From Herbaspirillum sp. RV1423 (GTDB lineage: Bacteria; Pseudomonadota; Gammaproteobacteria; Burkholderiales; Burkholderiaceae_D): a DNA stretch of 64,000 nt. The notes under the pieces were generated by a model, which was not told the DNA's origin, did no database searches, and saw only the letters and a program-made list of their open reading frames with translations. Below are positions 17,888 through 27,038 of this stretch, in pieces. The stretch covers positions 62,001 through 126,000 of the forward strand of contig NZ_CBXX010000004.1 in the NCBI RefSeq assembly GCF_000577615.1, read 5' to 3'. Position numbers and translations under genes: made by a program. Each line of letters opens with the position of its first letter. The stretch's first letter is position 1.

Positions 17888-18448
17888 ATGCTTCGACGCA
17901 ATCCTTCCGGTGATTTGCCCCGGGTCCACGAATCCGCTTATGTCGACCAGACCGCCATCCTGTGCGGCAAGGTCGTTGTCCATGAAAATGTCTTCATCGG
18001 TCCTTATGCCGTAATCCGCGCCGATGAAGTGAATGAAAAAGGCGAGATGGAAGCCATTGTCATCGGCGCCCACTCGAACATCCAGGACGGTGTGGTGATC
18101 CACTCCAAGTCCGGCGGCGCCGTCACCATCGGCGAACGCACCTCGATCGCCCATCGCGCCATCGTGCATGGCCCTTGCACGGTCGGCCACGACGCCTTCA
18201 TCGGCTTCAACAGCGTGCTGTTCAATTGCGTGATCGGCGACGGTTGCGTGGTGCGCTACAACGCCGTGGTGGATGGCTGCCATTTGCCGCCGGGGTTTTA
18301 CGTGCCGTCGACGCTGCGCATCGGCCCTCAGACCGACCTTGATGCCCTGCCGCGCGTGTCGGCGCAGGCATCGGAGTTTTCCGAAGACGTCGCGCGCACC
18401 AACAATGAACTGGTGCAAGGCTACAAAAAACTGCAGAACGAATTCTGA
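17888..18448 (+). CDS. Gamma-class carbonic anhydrase-like hexapeptide-repeat protein
   Basis: A 186-residue left-handed beta-helix protein. Starts MLRRNPSGDLPRVHESAYVD; hexapeptide turns run through GPYAVIRADE, SNIQDGVVIHSKSGG, TSIAHRAIVHGPCTVGHDAF and IGFNSVLFNCVIGDG. His residues in VIHSK, AHRAIVHG and VGHDAF occupy positions where gamma-carbonic anhydrases bind zinc, so activity is plausible. It could equally be a YrdA/PaaY-like protein. It ends with a helical tail. An in-frame upstream extension was dropped because the family starts near 17888. Confidence 0.8.
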   Translation: MLRRNPSGDLPRVHESAYVDQTAILCGKVVVHENVFIGPYAVIRADEVNEKGEMEAIVIGAHSNIQDGVVIHSKSGGAVTIGERTSIAHRAIVHGPCTVGHDAFIGFNSVLFNCVIGDGCVVRYNAVVDGCHLPPGFYVPSTLRIGPQTDLDALPRVSAQASEFSEDVARTNNELVQGYKKLQNEF

Positions 18449-18470
18449 GCAGCGGACGCTGGAAACGCGT

Positions 18471-18824
18471 TCAACTTCCTCTGTACGTCGAATAGGCCCA
18501 CGGCGACACCACCAGCGGCACATGGTAGTTCTGCGCGGGATCAGCGATGCCGAAGGCGATCACGACATCGTCGATAAAGCGCGGCGTCGGCGCCTCGACG
18601 CCCTGCGCGGCGAAATAATCGCCGGCGCCGAACACCAGTTCATAGCGTCCCGCCTGCAATTCATCGCCTTGCAGCAACGGCGCGTCGCAGCGGCCGTCGC
18701 CGTTGGTGACGGCATTCTTCAGCAAGATTTTTTCATTGCCCCTGACTGCATACAAGGCCACCCTGACGCCGGCGCCCGGCTTGCCCTGCGTGATATCCAA
18801 AACGTGCGTGCTCAGTTTCCCCAT
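18471..18824 (-). CDS. hiuH: 5-hydroxyisourate hydrolase
   Basis: A 117-residue transthyretin-like enzyme that hydrolyses 5-hydroxyisourate in uric-acid breakdown. It starts MGKLSTHVLDITQGKPGAGV, with His7 in the family position, and ends with NYHVPLVVSPWAYSTYRGS, which carries the diagnostic C-terminal YRGS. It is divergent from puuE, so both are probably controlled from the shared promoter region. Confidence 0.93.
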   Translation of the reverse strand: MGKLSTHVLDITQGKPGAGVRVALYAVRGNEKILLKNAVTNGDGRCDAPLLQGDELQAGRYELVFGAGDYFAAQGVEAPTPRFIDDVVIAFGIADPAQNYHVPLVVSPWAYSTYRGS

Positions 18825-18856
18825 TGCATTTCCTCTCGTTTGCGGATTTTGTAGAC

Positions 18857-18873
18857 CATTTGACGGCCAAATG
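18857..18873. promoter_or_regulatory. Inverted repeat between hiuH and puuE
   Basis: CATTTG (18857-18862) and CAAATG (18868-18873) are exact complements with a 5-bp spacer. It lies 33 bp from the hiuH start, in the divergent promoter region. It may be the operator of a purine-catabolism regulator; no regulator gene is next to it. Confidence 0.4.
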
Positions 18874-18978
18874 ATATACCCCTGCCATCAGGTCCATATA
18901 TGTTCAGACTTATATCTGTCATCAATTCTGAAGACATAATTCGGCGAAGACGTAAAACACAAGTTTAAGGCAGGAGAC

Positions 18979-19929
18979 ATGAAAGATCCCAACTATCCCC
19001 GCGACCTGGCCGGCTACGGCCGCATTCCGCCGCACGCCCAATGGCCCGGCCGCGCGCGCATCGCCGTCCAGTTCGTGCTCAATTACGAAGAAGGCGCGGA
19101 GAACTGCGTGCTCGACGGCGACGGCGGTTCGGAGACTTTCCTGTCCGAAATCATCGGCGCCCAGAGCTTCCCGGCGCGCCACATGAGCATGGAATCGCTC
19201 TACGAATACGGCTCGCGCGCCGGCCTGTGGCGCGTGTTGCGCATGTTCGAGGAACGCAAGCTGCCGCTGACCGTCTTCGGCGTGGCGCGCGCCTTGCAGC
19301 GCAATCCTGAGGCGACCGCCGCCTTCCTCGAAGGGGGCCACGAAATCGCCTGTCACGGACTGCGCTGGATCAGCTACCAGAACGTCGATGAAGCCATAGA
19401 ACGCCGCCACATCGCCGAAGCCGTCGCCATCGTCAGAAAAATCACCGACAACGCACCGTTGGGCTGGTACACCGGTCGCGATTCACCCAACACGCGTCGC
19501 CTGGTGGCTGAACACGGCGGCATCGCCTATGACGCCGACAGCTACGCCGACGATCTGCCGTATTGGGAAGAAGTGGAAACACGCAAAGCCGACGGTACGC
19601 AGGCCGTCGCACCGCAACTGATCGTGCCGTACACGCTGGACAGCAACGACATGCGCTTCACGGCGGCACAGGGCTTCAACTCCGGCGTACAGTTTTTCGA
19701 TTATCTGAAAGATGCCTTCGATGTGCTGTATGCCGAAGGCGATCCGGCGGGACTCGATCGCCCCAAGATGCTGTCGATCGGTCTGCATTGCCGCATCGTC
19801 GGACGTCCGGCACGCGCCTCGGCGCTGGCGCACTTCCTCGATTACCTGCAACGACACGACAAGGTATGGATCACGCGCCGCATCGACATCGCCGATCACT
19901 GGCGCGCAACGCATCCATTCAGGCGTTGA
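18979..19929 (+). CDS. puuE: Allantoinase PuuE (polysaccharide-deacetylase fold)
   Basis: A 316-residue metal-independent-type allantoinase. It starts MKDPNYPRDLAGYGRIPP; NYEEGAENCVLDGD, GHEIACHGLRWISYQ, GWYTGRDSPNTRRL and SIGLHCRIVGRPAR are typical of PuuE. It opens the allantoin ring to allantoate. Ribosome site AGGAG precedes the ATG. A Tsx-like channel gene follows 80 bp downstream, and hiuH is divergent, forming a small uric-acid catabolic locus. Confidence 0.93.
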   Translation: MKDPNYPRDLAGYGRIPPHAQWPGRARIAVQFVLNYEEGAENCVLDGDGGSETFLSEIIGAQSFPARHMSMESLYEYGSRAGLWRVLRMFEERKLPLTVFGVARALQRNPEATAAFLEGGHEIACHGLRWISYQNVDEAIERRHIAEAVAIVRKITDNAPLGWYTGRDSPNTRRLVAEHGGIAYDADSYADDLPYWEEVETRKADGTQAVAPQLIVPYTLDSNDMRFTAAQGFNSGVQFFDYLKDAFDVLYAEGDPAGLDRPKMLSIGLHCRIVGRPARASALAHFLDYLQRHDKVWITRRIDIADHWRATHPFRR

Positions 19930-20009
19930 CGGTTTGACCCACCGCCGTGGCGGCACCACGGAACACCATAACAAAGCAGCACCACATACCATTCAATGGA
20001 GGAGACAGC

Positions 20010-20846
20010 ATGCATGCGATATTACGCAAACCTTCGGCCGGACATGTTGCGGCCGGTCTGATCGGCCTGTCGGCGCTGGCCGCAACGCAACACGCCAACG
20101 CCGCCGACTGGAGCGACAATGCGCTGGGCTACCGCTACGGCACCAAGTTCGCCGAGCCGTACAACACGCAGGACATCAGCAAGAATATCCTAAGCTTCAC
20201 GCATGCCAGCGGCTACAAGTACGGCACCAATTTCCTCAACATCGACATGCTCATGTCCGACAACAAGGATAGCAATGCGCAGGAAGCCTACATCACCTAC
20301 CGCCACACGCTCGACATCGGCAAGATCAGCGGCAAGGACCTGTCCTTCGGCCCGGCGCGCGGCGTCGGCTTCACCCTGGGGTTCGACTGGAACACCAAGA
20401 ACGATCCCGGCTACGGTTCCAAGAAGCGCATGATCGTCGCCGGTCCGACCCTGATGATGGACGTGCCGGGCTTCCTCAACCTCAGCCTGCTGGAACTGTG
20501 GGAAAGCAACCAGCCGGTCGGCATCTCCAGCCGTTATTCGTACGATCCCCATCCGATGTTCAACGCCGCCTGGGGGATTCCTTTCGGGTCCAGCGGCCTC
20601 GCCTTTGAAGGCTACGTCAATTACATCGCCGCCAAGGGCCGCGACGAATTCGGCAGTCCGACCAGTCCCGAACTGAATTTCGACGGCCAGGTCATGTACG
20701 ACGTCGGCATGCCGCTGGGTCTGGGCAAGAACACCTTTCGCATCGGAGTGGAGTACCAGTACTGGCGCAACAAGTTCGGCAACCAGCATGTCATCCCCGG
20801 CACGCTGGCCAAGACGCCGATGATCCGCGCCGAATATCATTTCTAG
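20010..20846 (+). CDS. Tsx-like nucleoside-specific outer-membrane channel
   Basis: A 278-residue outer-membrane protein. The signal peptide ends near HANAADW; the mature part begins DNALGYRYGTKFAEPYN, a typical start of the OmpK/Tsx family, and ends RAEYHF with C-terminal Phe. GGAGGAGA precedes the ATG at 20010. Its place directly after puuE suggests uptake of nucleosides, purines, urate or allantoin. Confidence 0.85.
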   Translation: MHAILRKPSAGHVAAGLIGLSALAATQHANAADWSDNALGYRYGTKFAEPYNTQDISKNILSFTHASGYKYGTNFLNIDMLMSDNKDSNAQEAYITYRHTLDIGKISGKDLSFGPARGVGFTLGFDWNTKNDPGYGSKKRMIVAGPTLMMDVPGFLNLSLLELWESNQPVGISSRYSYDPHPMFNAAWGIPFGSSGLAFEGYVNYIAAKGRDEFGSPTSPELNFDGQVMYDVGMPLGLGKNTFRIGVEYQYWRNKFGNQHVIPGTLAKTPMIRAEYHF

Positions 20847-20860
20847 ACCGCAAACAAAAA

Positions 20861-20893
20861 CGGCGTGCCTGAAACGCCAGGCACGCCGCTTTA
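20861..20893. terminator. Bidirectional intrinsic terminator
   Basis: CGGCGTGCCTG (20861-20871) pairs perfectly with CAGGCACGCCG (20878-20888) around a 6-nt loop. Runs of A before and T after allow use by the Tsx-like gene and the convergent exporter gene. Confidence 0.8.
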
Positions 20894-20910
20894 TATCTGC
20901 ATGGGCAGGC

Positions 20911-22509
20911 TCATTCCGACAATACCGGTTCCACCTTTTCTTTCGAGGCGAAACGGATCAACGGCACCCGCCGCACCATCCACAAACCGATGAGCGCCGA
21001 TACGACGGCCAGCGCAATGCCCATATGGATCGCGCCGACCAGCGCGTCGCGAGCGGCGTCGAGCAAGGCCGAACCGTTGTGGCCGGCTTGCAGCATTTGC
21101 GCCAGCAAGGTCGACTGGATGTCGTGGTTGACGAGGATTTCCGGATCCTTGAATTCGGCCAGCCATTGCGCGGCATGGTCGCTTTCCAGCGCGCGTTCGA
21201 CACCGCTGCCGTACATCTGCGCGACCAGCGTGCCGGTCACGGCAGTGCCGAGCATGCCGCCGATCATGCGCAACGATTGCAGCAAGGCGGTGGCGATGCC
21301 CAGGTGCTCGCGGCTGGCGGCCTGCTGCGCGAAAACGGTCAGGTTGGGCAAGACAAGGCCCAAGCCGAAACCACCTGCCAACATTGCCGTCAGCATGAAT
21401 CCGGTGGGCGTGCTGCGTTGTGACAGCACGATGCCGAGACAGGAGAGCGCGATCAATACGAAACCGACATACATCATCATGTTGGGATTCGGGATGCGCG
21501 TGACGATGCGACCGTTGACGATGCTGGCCACGGTGATACAGGCTACCAGGGGCGTGATCAGCAAACCGGCTTCACGCGGCGACATGCCAAAGCCGCCCTG
21601 GAACAGCAGCGGCGAATACATCAGCATCGAAAACATGGAGAAGCCCGCCAGGATGGACAGGAGGAACAGGCTGGACAACGCCGGATCCTTGATCATTTCG
21701 AACGGCAGGATGGGCTGCTCGACGTGGCGCTCCCATTTCCATAACGCATAGAAAGCGCCCACGCTGATCACCAGCAAAGCCAGCATGCCGCCCGTCAGGC
21801 CGCGCTTGGGCAACATTTCGACCAGCAGTTGCAAACTACCCAGCGCGGCAGCGATCAGCACCGCGCCGAACCAGTCCAGACGGATCTTGCCTTCGTGCTT
21901 GACATGCTGAATGTGCGGCATATAGCGCAGCACAAAGAACAGCGACAAGGCGCCCACCGGCACGTTGACGTAAAACACCCAGCGCCAGCCCAGCGACTGT
22001 GTCAGGAAACCGCCCAGCGATGGACCGACCGACGTTGCGATGCCGTATGCCGCGCTGAGGATGATCTGCCAGCGCAAGCGCACATGCGCATCGGGAAAAA
22101 GATCGGCAACCGAGGCGAAGGCGGTGCCGACCAGCATGCCGCCGCCGATGCCCTGCAAGCCGCGCGCCAGCACCAGGAACAGCATACTGTCGGCCCAGCC
22201 GCACAACACGGAAGCGACAACGAAAATGATGCTCGATGCGATCAGGAAAGGCTTACGTCCGAAATAATCGCCGAGCCGCCCGAAAATCGGCACCGTGATG
22301 ACCGACGTCAGCAGGTAAGAAGTCGCCACCCACGCGTACAGGTCAAAGCCTTTCAGCTCAGCTACGATGGTAGGCAATGCGGTGCCGACGATAGTCTGGT
22401 CCAGCGCCACCAGCATGATGACGAAACAGATGCCCAACGTGGCCATCAGGGATTCTCGGAAAGGCAGGACTTGACCGCTGGAATACGCAGTGTCGGCAGA
22501 AGGGGTCAT
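20911..22509 (-). CDS. DHA2-family (EmrB/QacA-type) drug exporter, MFS
   Basis: A 532-residue MFS protein with about 14 membrane segments. Motifs: ALDQTIVGTALPTIVAEL (motif D1 region), GRLGDYFGRKPFLI (motif A) and GPSLGGFLTQSLGWRWVFYV (motif C region) after TM5. Such 14-TM proteins export drugs or toxic organics by proton antiport. No HlyD partner or regulator gene is adjacent. Confidence 0.88.
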   Translation of the reverse strand: MTPSADTAYSSGQVLPFRESLMATLGICFVIMLVALDQTIVGTALPTIVAELKGFDLYAWVATSYLLTSVITVPIFGRLGDYFGRKPFLIASSIIFVVASVLCGWADSMLFLVLARGLQGIGGGMLVGTAFASVADLFPDAHVRLRWQIILSAAYGIATSVGPSLGGFLTQSLGWRWVFYVNVPVGALSLFFVLRYMPHIQHVKHEGKIRLDWFGAVLIAAALGSLQLLVEMLPKRGLTGGMLALLVISVGAFYALWKWERHVEQPILPFEMIKDPALSSLFLLSILAGFSMFSMLMYSPLLFQGGFGMSPREAGLLITPLVACITVASIVNGRIVTRIPNPNMMMYVGFVLIALSCLGIVLSQRSTPTGFMLTAMLAGGFGLGLVLPNLTVFAQQAASREHLGIATALLQSLRMIGGMLGTAVTGTLVAQMYGSGVERALESDHAAQWLAEFKDPEILVNHDIQSTLLAQMLQAGHNGSALLDAARDALVGAIHMGIALAVVSALIGLWMVRRVPLIRFASKEKVEPVLSE

Positions 22510-22641
22510 ATTGGCTGGACAACAATTGAGGGAGCAATGCGAGCGTTAACACGCCATTCTATCAATAGACCGCAGGCATTGCTGGCCATCCTTCCAAACA
22601 GCCCCCTCAAACTATCGCAGCAAAAAGAAGAGAAGCGGGAC

Positions 22642-23397
22642 TCACCGGACTTTCTTGCGCTCGACGTAATGCAGCACCACCCGCTCGTTCAACGGCTGCA
22701 CATCGCGATTGTTATGGGCGTAGTAGCTTTTGAATCGTTCGATCTGCGCACCCGACAATTCCATTTTCCGATCCAGTACATACCATTCCACATTTTCAGT
22801 CAGCGGCGGCGTCGTCAGCGAGCCGAGATAATGGTAATAGTTCTTATGCGCAGGCAACAGCTTGTTGATGTTGACGCTCTTGACAGACGCCGACTGCCCG
22901 CGCACCACCTGCTGCAAAATGCGATCGAACTCGGCATTGCCCTTGCCCTCCCGGTACAGCACGGCGATCACGGCAAGCCGGCCGTTCTTGGCTTTGTAGA
23001 CAAAATGCCCTTCCAACGGAAAATGCTCCCCGTCGATCGTGTGCTCGCTGGCGGCATGGAAATGGAATTGCACCAACTGGAAACGGCGACCGCGAATCGT
23101 GGCGCTATCGCCATGCGACAAATTGATCTGGATGGAATGGCCGTTGTCCACTACCTTCCCGTCAAGCGCTACGTCGAAGACCCGGATATTGTCGTCATCG
23201 TCATCATCCTTGTCGACCTTCGCCTTCGCCGGTTCTATGTTGACCGGCGACTCCATGTCGCCATGCACGGCATGCCAGTCTGCCTGATGATCGTAGTCGA
23301 AATGCTCACCTTCTTCGCCAAAAGCAAGACGACTTGCAAAAGCAAAGGCGATGATAAAAAAATACGTTCCGCATCGTTTGAAAGAAATAGTGGACAT
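22642..23397 (-). CDS. Periplasmic alpha-class carbonic anhydrase
   Basis: A 251-residue enzyme. The signal peptide ends near RLAFGEE. Zinc ligands His112 and His114 lie in VQFHFHAASEHT, and His131 in EGHFVYK; the family motif SLTTPPLTENVEWYVL is near the C-terminus. It hydrates CO2 in the periplasm. A run of six Asp (residues 64-69) sits in a loop, unlike most relatives. Ribosome site AAAGGAG precedes the ATG at 23397; the longer frame to 23448 is not needed. Confidence 0.9.
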   Translation of the reverse strand: MSTISFKRCGTYFFIIAFAFASRLAFGEEGEHFDYDHQADWHAVHGDMESPVNIEPAKAKVDKDDDDDDNIRVFDVALDGKVVDNGHSIQINLSHGDSATIRGRRFQLVQFHFHAASEHTIDGEHFPLEGHFVYKAKNGRLAVIAVLYREGKGNAEFDRILQQVVRGQSASVKSVNINKLLPAHKNYYHYLGSLTTPPLTENVEWYVLDRKMELSGAQIERFKSYYAHNNRDVQPLNERVVLHYVERKKVR

Positions 23398-23579
23398 GTC
23401 GACTCCTTTATTCAGTCTGGCGGTAAATGACAATACGGCGAAGATCATCTCCGCCTTCCTATTGCATTTCCGCCAATACTAAACCGAGCCCGAGGTCGGT
23501 TTAAAGCCAAATAAAGCAGGTTTCGCCGCACTGTTCAGATTTGTGGCGTAAATGACGCGGAACAGCCACACAATGTCGG

Positions 23580-24944
23580 TCAGTCTCCCGCCACGGTCAT
23601 GTTTTCCAGCAAGATCGAGCCGGTTTCCTTGGTGCCGCGGATCAACGTGTCGTTGCCGATGGCGACGATCTGGTTCAGCATGTCTTTCATGTTGCCGGCA
23701 ATGGTGATTTCCTCGACCGGATACTGGATCACGCCTTTTTCCACCCAGTAACCGGACGCGCCGCGCGAATAGTCGCCGGTGACGTAATTCACACCCTGCC
23801 CCATCAGCTCGGTGACCAGCAGACCGGTATCGAGTTTTTTCAACATGCCCTTGAAGGTGTCCGCAGCCGTCGTCAGCGACGAGGTCAGCGACAAATTATG
23901 CGAACCGCCGGAGTTGCCGGTAGTCTGCATGCCCAACTTGCGCCCGGAGTATGTCGACAGGAAATAACCTTGCACCACGCCATCCTTGACCACGTCGCGG
24001 CGCTGGGTCTTGACGCCTTCTTCATCGAACGGCGCGGAACCGACGCCGCCGATGACGTGCGGATCTTCAAGAATCTGGATGTGATCTGGAAACACCTGCT
24101 TGCCGAGCGAGTCGAGCAGGAAGCTCGATTTGCGATACAGCGCACCGCCCGACACCGCCTGCACGAAAGCTCCCAGCAAACCCGCCGCCAGCGGCGCCTC
24201 GAACAGCACGGGACATTTGCGCGTCGACAGCTTGCAGGCGTTCAGGCGCGCCAGCGCGCGTTCGGCGGCATAGCGGCCAATGGCTTCCGGCTTGGCCAGC
24301 TTCCTGGGATCGCGCATCGACGAATACCAGTCGTCGCGCTGCATGTTGGCGCCTTTGCCGGCGATCGGAGCCACCGAAATCGTATGGCGGGAGAACGGAT
24401 AGCCGCCGATGAAACCGCGCGAATTGGCGGCGACGAAATGCGATTGCTGGGCGTAGACGCTGGCGCCCTCGCTGTTGGTGATGCGCTTGTCGACCGCCAG
24501 CGCGGCGGCTTCGCAGCGTTGCGCCAGTACCACCGCTTCTTCTGCGGTGATCAGCCACGGCGTGCATAGCTTGAGATCGCGCGGATGCATTTCGAGGTTT
24601 TCCACCTCGGGCAAACCGGCGCAGTCGTCGATGGCGGTAAAGCGCGCAATGTTGTAGGCCGCTTCCACGGTTTCCTTCAACGCCTGCTGCGAGAAATCCG
24701 AAGTACTCGCATTGCCGCGCCGCACATTGCGGCCCTCGCCGATGTAGACGGTGACGCCGATGCCCTTGTCCTTGTTTTGCTCGATGGTTTCGACTTTGCC
24801 CTTGCGCACGGCCACCGATAGCCCGCTACCTTCGCTGATATCGACCGCCGCATCGGACGCGCCCTTCTCCTTGGCGTAACGCAACACATCCTGTGCAAGC
24901 TGCTTCAATTGGTCTTGGGTATGGGTAAATACGGTATCGCTCAT
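23580..24944 (-). CDS. pmbA: Metalloprotease subunit PmbA (TldE)
   Basis: A 454-residue protein of the TldD/TldE family, which works as a heterodimer to process peptides such as microcin and CcdA. Marks: SVAVRKGKVETIEQNKDKG, DCAGLPEVENLEMHPRDLK, FEAPLAAGLLGAFVQAVSGG and GASGYWVEKGVIQYPVEEIT. TldE lacks the TldD zinc motif, which fits here. It is divergent from darP, a conserved pairing in proteobacteria. Confidence 0.92.
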   Translation of the reverse strand: MSDTVFTHTQDQLKQLAQDVLRYAKEKGASDAAVDISEGSGLSVAVRKGKVETIEQNKDKGIGVTVYIGEGRNVRRGNASTSDFSQQALKETVEAAYNIARFTAIDDCAGLPEVENLEMHPRDLKLCTPWLITAEEAVVLAQRCEAAALAVDKRITNSEGASVYAQQSHFVAANSRGFIGGYPFSRHTISVAPIAGKGANMQRDDWYSSMRDPRKLAKPEAIGRYAAERALARLNACKLSTRKCPVLFEAPLAAGLLGAFVQAVSGGALYRKSSFLLDSLGKQVFPDHIQILEDPHVIGGVGSAPFDEEGVKTQRRDVVKDGVVQGYFLSTYSGRKLGMQTTGNSGGSHNLSLTSSLTTAADTFKGMLKKLDTGLLVTELMGQGVNYVTGDYSRGASGYWVEKGVIQYPVEEITIAGNMKDMLNQIVAIGNDTLIRGTKETGSILLENMTVAGD

Positions 24945-25013
24945 TGGCCTGTTTTCTTCGAAATGCGGATAAAACGGGTATCATAGCAGTCGTTTAGCTT
25001 ATTTTTCTGAATC

Positions 25014-25613
25014 ATGCCAAATCCCAATCGCGGGTCCTGCGGATTTCAATCCAACGAATTCGAGCAGGAATACGACCGTCCCTCCAAATCCCAACTGAAA
25101 CGCGAAATGACCGCGTTGCAAAAACTGGGCGAAGAACTGGTTGCCGAACCACGCGACCGCGTCAAGCGCGTGCCTATGCCGGAGGATGTGCGCGACGCCA
25201 TTCTCGAATGCCAGCAAATCAAGGATCATGAAGGCCGCCGCCGCCAGATGCAATTCGTCGGGAAGAAAATGCGCACCCTCGACGAAGACGAAATTGCCGC
25301 CATCCAGAAGATGCTCGATAGCTGGCGCGGCCTGTCCAAGGCAGACACTGCCGCCATGCACGCGCTGGAGCGCCGCCGCGAAAAGTTGTTGAAAGACGAC
25401 GGTGCCCTGACCGAATTGCTGGCGCAATATCCCGACCTCGACGTGCAGCATCTGCGCACGCTGATCCGCAACGCCCGCAAAGAGCAAGCCGAAAACAAGC
25501 CTCCCAAAGCCTATCGCGAAATTTTCCAGATCCTCAAGCAATTGCAGGGCGAATCACGCGCTGCCGCTGCGGAAGACGACGCCGACGAGCTGGACGATGA
25601 GCACGAAGACTGA
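25014..25613 (+). CDS. darP: Ribosome-associated protein DarP/YjgA
   Basis: A 199-residue DUF615 protein, known to join late 50S ribosomal assembly. Helical throughout; EYDRPSKSQLKREMTALQKL and DILECQ-type region DAILECQQIKDHEGRRRQMQ are typical. The C-terminus is acidic (EDDADELDDEHED). It overlaps the next gene, mog, by 17 nt. Confidence 0.92.
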   Translation: MPNPNRGSCGFQSNEFEQEYDRPSKSQLKREMTALQKLGEELVAEPRDRVKRVPMPEDVRDAILECQQIKDHEGRRRQMQFVGKKMRTLDEDEIAAIQKMLDSWRGLSKADTAAMHALERRREKLLKDDGALTELLAQYPDLDVQHLRTLIRNARKEQAENKPPKAYREIFQILKQLQGESRAAAAEDDADELDDEHED

Positions 25614-26226
25614 TCCCGCGCCTCGCCATCCCGATGAACTCCTGATCGGCCTGGTGTCCATCTCCGACCGCGCCTCCGGCGGCGTCTACGAAGACAAGGG
25701 CATTCCGGCGCTGCAAGACTGGTTCGGCACCGCGCTGACCAGTCCTTGGCGCATGGAAAAGCGGCTGATCCCCGACGAACGCGCGCTCATCGAGCAAACC
25801 CTGATCGAACTGGTCGACGCGGTCGGCTGCCATCTGGTCCTGACCACCGGCGGCACCGGCCCTGCGCGCCGCGATGTCACACCGGAAGCCACGCTGGCAG
25901 TCGCCACCAAGGAAATGCCCGGTTTCGGCGAACAGATGCGCCAGATCAGCCTGCAATTTGTGCCGACCGCGATCTTGTCGCGCCAGGTTGCCGTGATTCG
26001 CGAAACGGCCGATCACGCAGCCCTGATCATGAATCTGCCGGGCCAGCCCAAGTCCATCAAGGAAACACTGGAAGGCATCAGGGACGCCGACGGCAAGCAG
26101 GCAGTGGCGGGAATTTTTGCCGCCGTGCCTTACTGCATCGACCTCATCGGCGGCCCTTACATAGAAACCGATGAAGCCGTTTGCAAGGCTTTCCGTCCCA
26201 AGGCGGCAATCCGTCCAGCCAAATAA
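25597..26226 (+). CDS. mog: Molybdopterin adenylyltransferase Mog
   Basis: A 209-residue MoaB/Mog-type enzyme that adenylates molybdopterin for molybdenum insertion. LLIGLVSISDRASGG is the N-terminal strand and loop; LTTGGTGPARRDVTPEAT is the nucleotide-binding signature. It overlaps darP and so is probably translationally coupled. Confidence 0.92.
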   Translation: MSTKTDPAPRHPDELLIGLVSISDRASGGVYEDKGIPALQDWFGTALTSPWRMEKRLIPDERALIEQTLIELVDAVGCHLVLTTGGTGPARRDVTPEATLAVATKEMPGFGEQMRQISLQFVPTAILSRQVAVIRETADHAALIMNLPGQPKSIKETLEGIRDADGKQAVAGIFAAVPYCIDLIGGPYIETDEAVCKAFRPKAAIRPAK

Positions 26227-26277
26227 CGCCGAACCGGCCTCAGAACCCCTGTTCACGATCTGTAGCGAGAGCTGCTC

Positions 26278-26913
26278 TCAGGGCGGACAAGGCGGCTGCT
26301 CCTTGCCGCCGCACAGCGTGGCATGGTTCAGCAAGTCCAGGTAGACCTGCAGTTTCTGCGGCGTGATGCGCCAGCCATAATCCTTCAACTCGTTCTCGGT
26401 CGCCGGCCGCCAGCCGAACTGCACCAGGAACAAATGCTCCTTGCCTTCGACCACCGCAATCATGCTGCCTTCACCATAAGGTGCGACTGCGCCGTAGCGA
26501 TCGCAGAAACCGCCGCTGATCGACGTCGCTGCGCCATTGGTCATGGTGTCCTTTCGCTTCATTGCCGCGAAATGCCCCTGGCAATTGAGCTGGGCGCCTT
26601 GCAGCACACGCTGGACGATCTGCGACGACATGCCGGCGGTGCCGTCAATCGCGCCGCGCTGCACCGACATGTAGCCTTCGCGCCAGGAGTCGTGGCTTTC
26701 GTTCTGCGGCATGAACTCGACTACATAATCGCCATTCGGATCGCCGTTCATATACGCCAGGCGCCAGCCTGAGGGCGGCTGGATGATCAGGTTCTCGCCG
26801 TTGGGCTGGAATATACTGCCTTCCAGCAGCGCGGCGTTTGCCTGCAGCGGCGCCGTCAACGTCACGGCAGCCAGCCAGGCGCTCATCAACAGGGAAGTGA
26901 ATATCTTTTTCAT
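26278..26913 (-). CDS. Hypothetical secreted protein
   Basis: A 211-residue protein with a signal peptide (MKKIFTSLLMSAWLAAV to about ANA). The mature part contains IFQPNGENLIIQPPSGWRL, ISGGFCDRYGAVAPYGEGS and four cysteines, with LCGGKEQPPCPP at the end. Probably periplasmic. The family is not recognised. The longer frame to 27009 overlaps the esterase promoter and was rejected. Confidence 0.65.
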   Translation of the reverse strand: MKKIFTSLLMSAWLAAVTLTAPLQANAALLEGSIFQPNGENLIIQPPSGWRLAYMNGDPNGDYVVEFMPQNESHDSWREGYMSVQRGAIDGTAGMSSQIVQRVLQGAQLNCQGHFAAMKRKDTMTNGAATSISGGFCDRYGAVAPYGEGSMIAVVEGKEHLFLVQFGWRPATENELKDYGWRITPQKLQVYLDLLNHATLCGGKEQPPCPP

Positions 26914-27038
26914 TGCTGCTCTCCATCGGACCGGGCGCAGATTTTCCGCCGGGATCGTCGTATCATGATGCATTGGCGCGTCTGCGCCGCAAACATTATT
27001 GTGCACCAAGCTGCGCCAACCTGATCCGAAGAAAAAAC

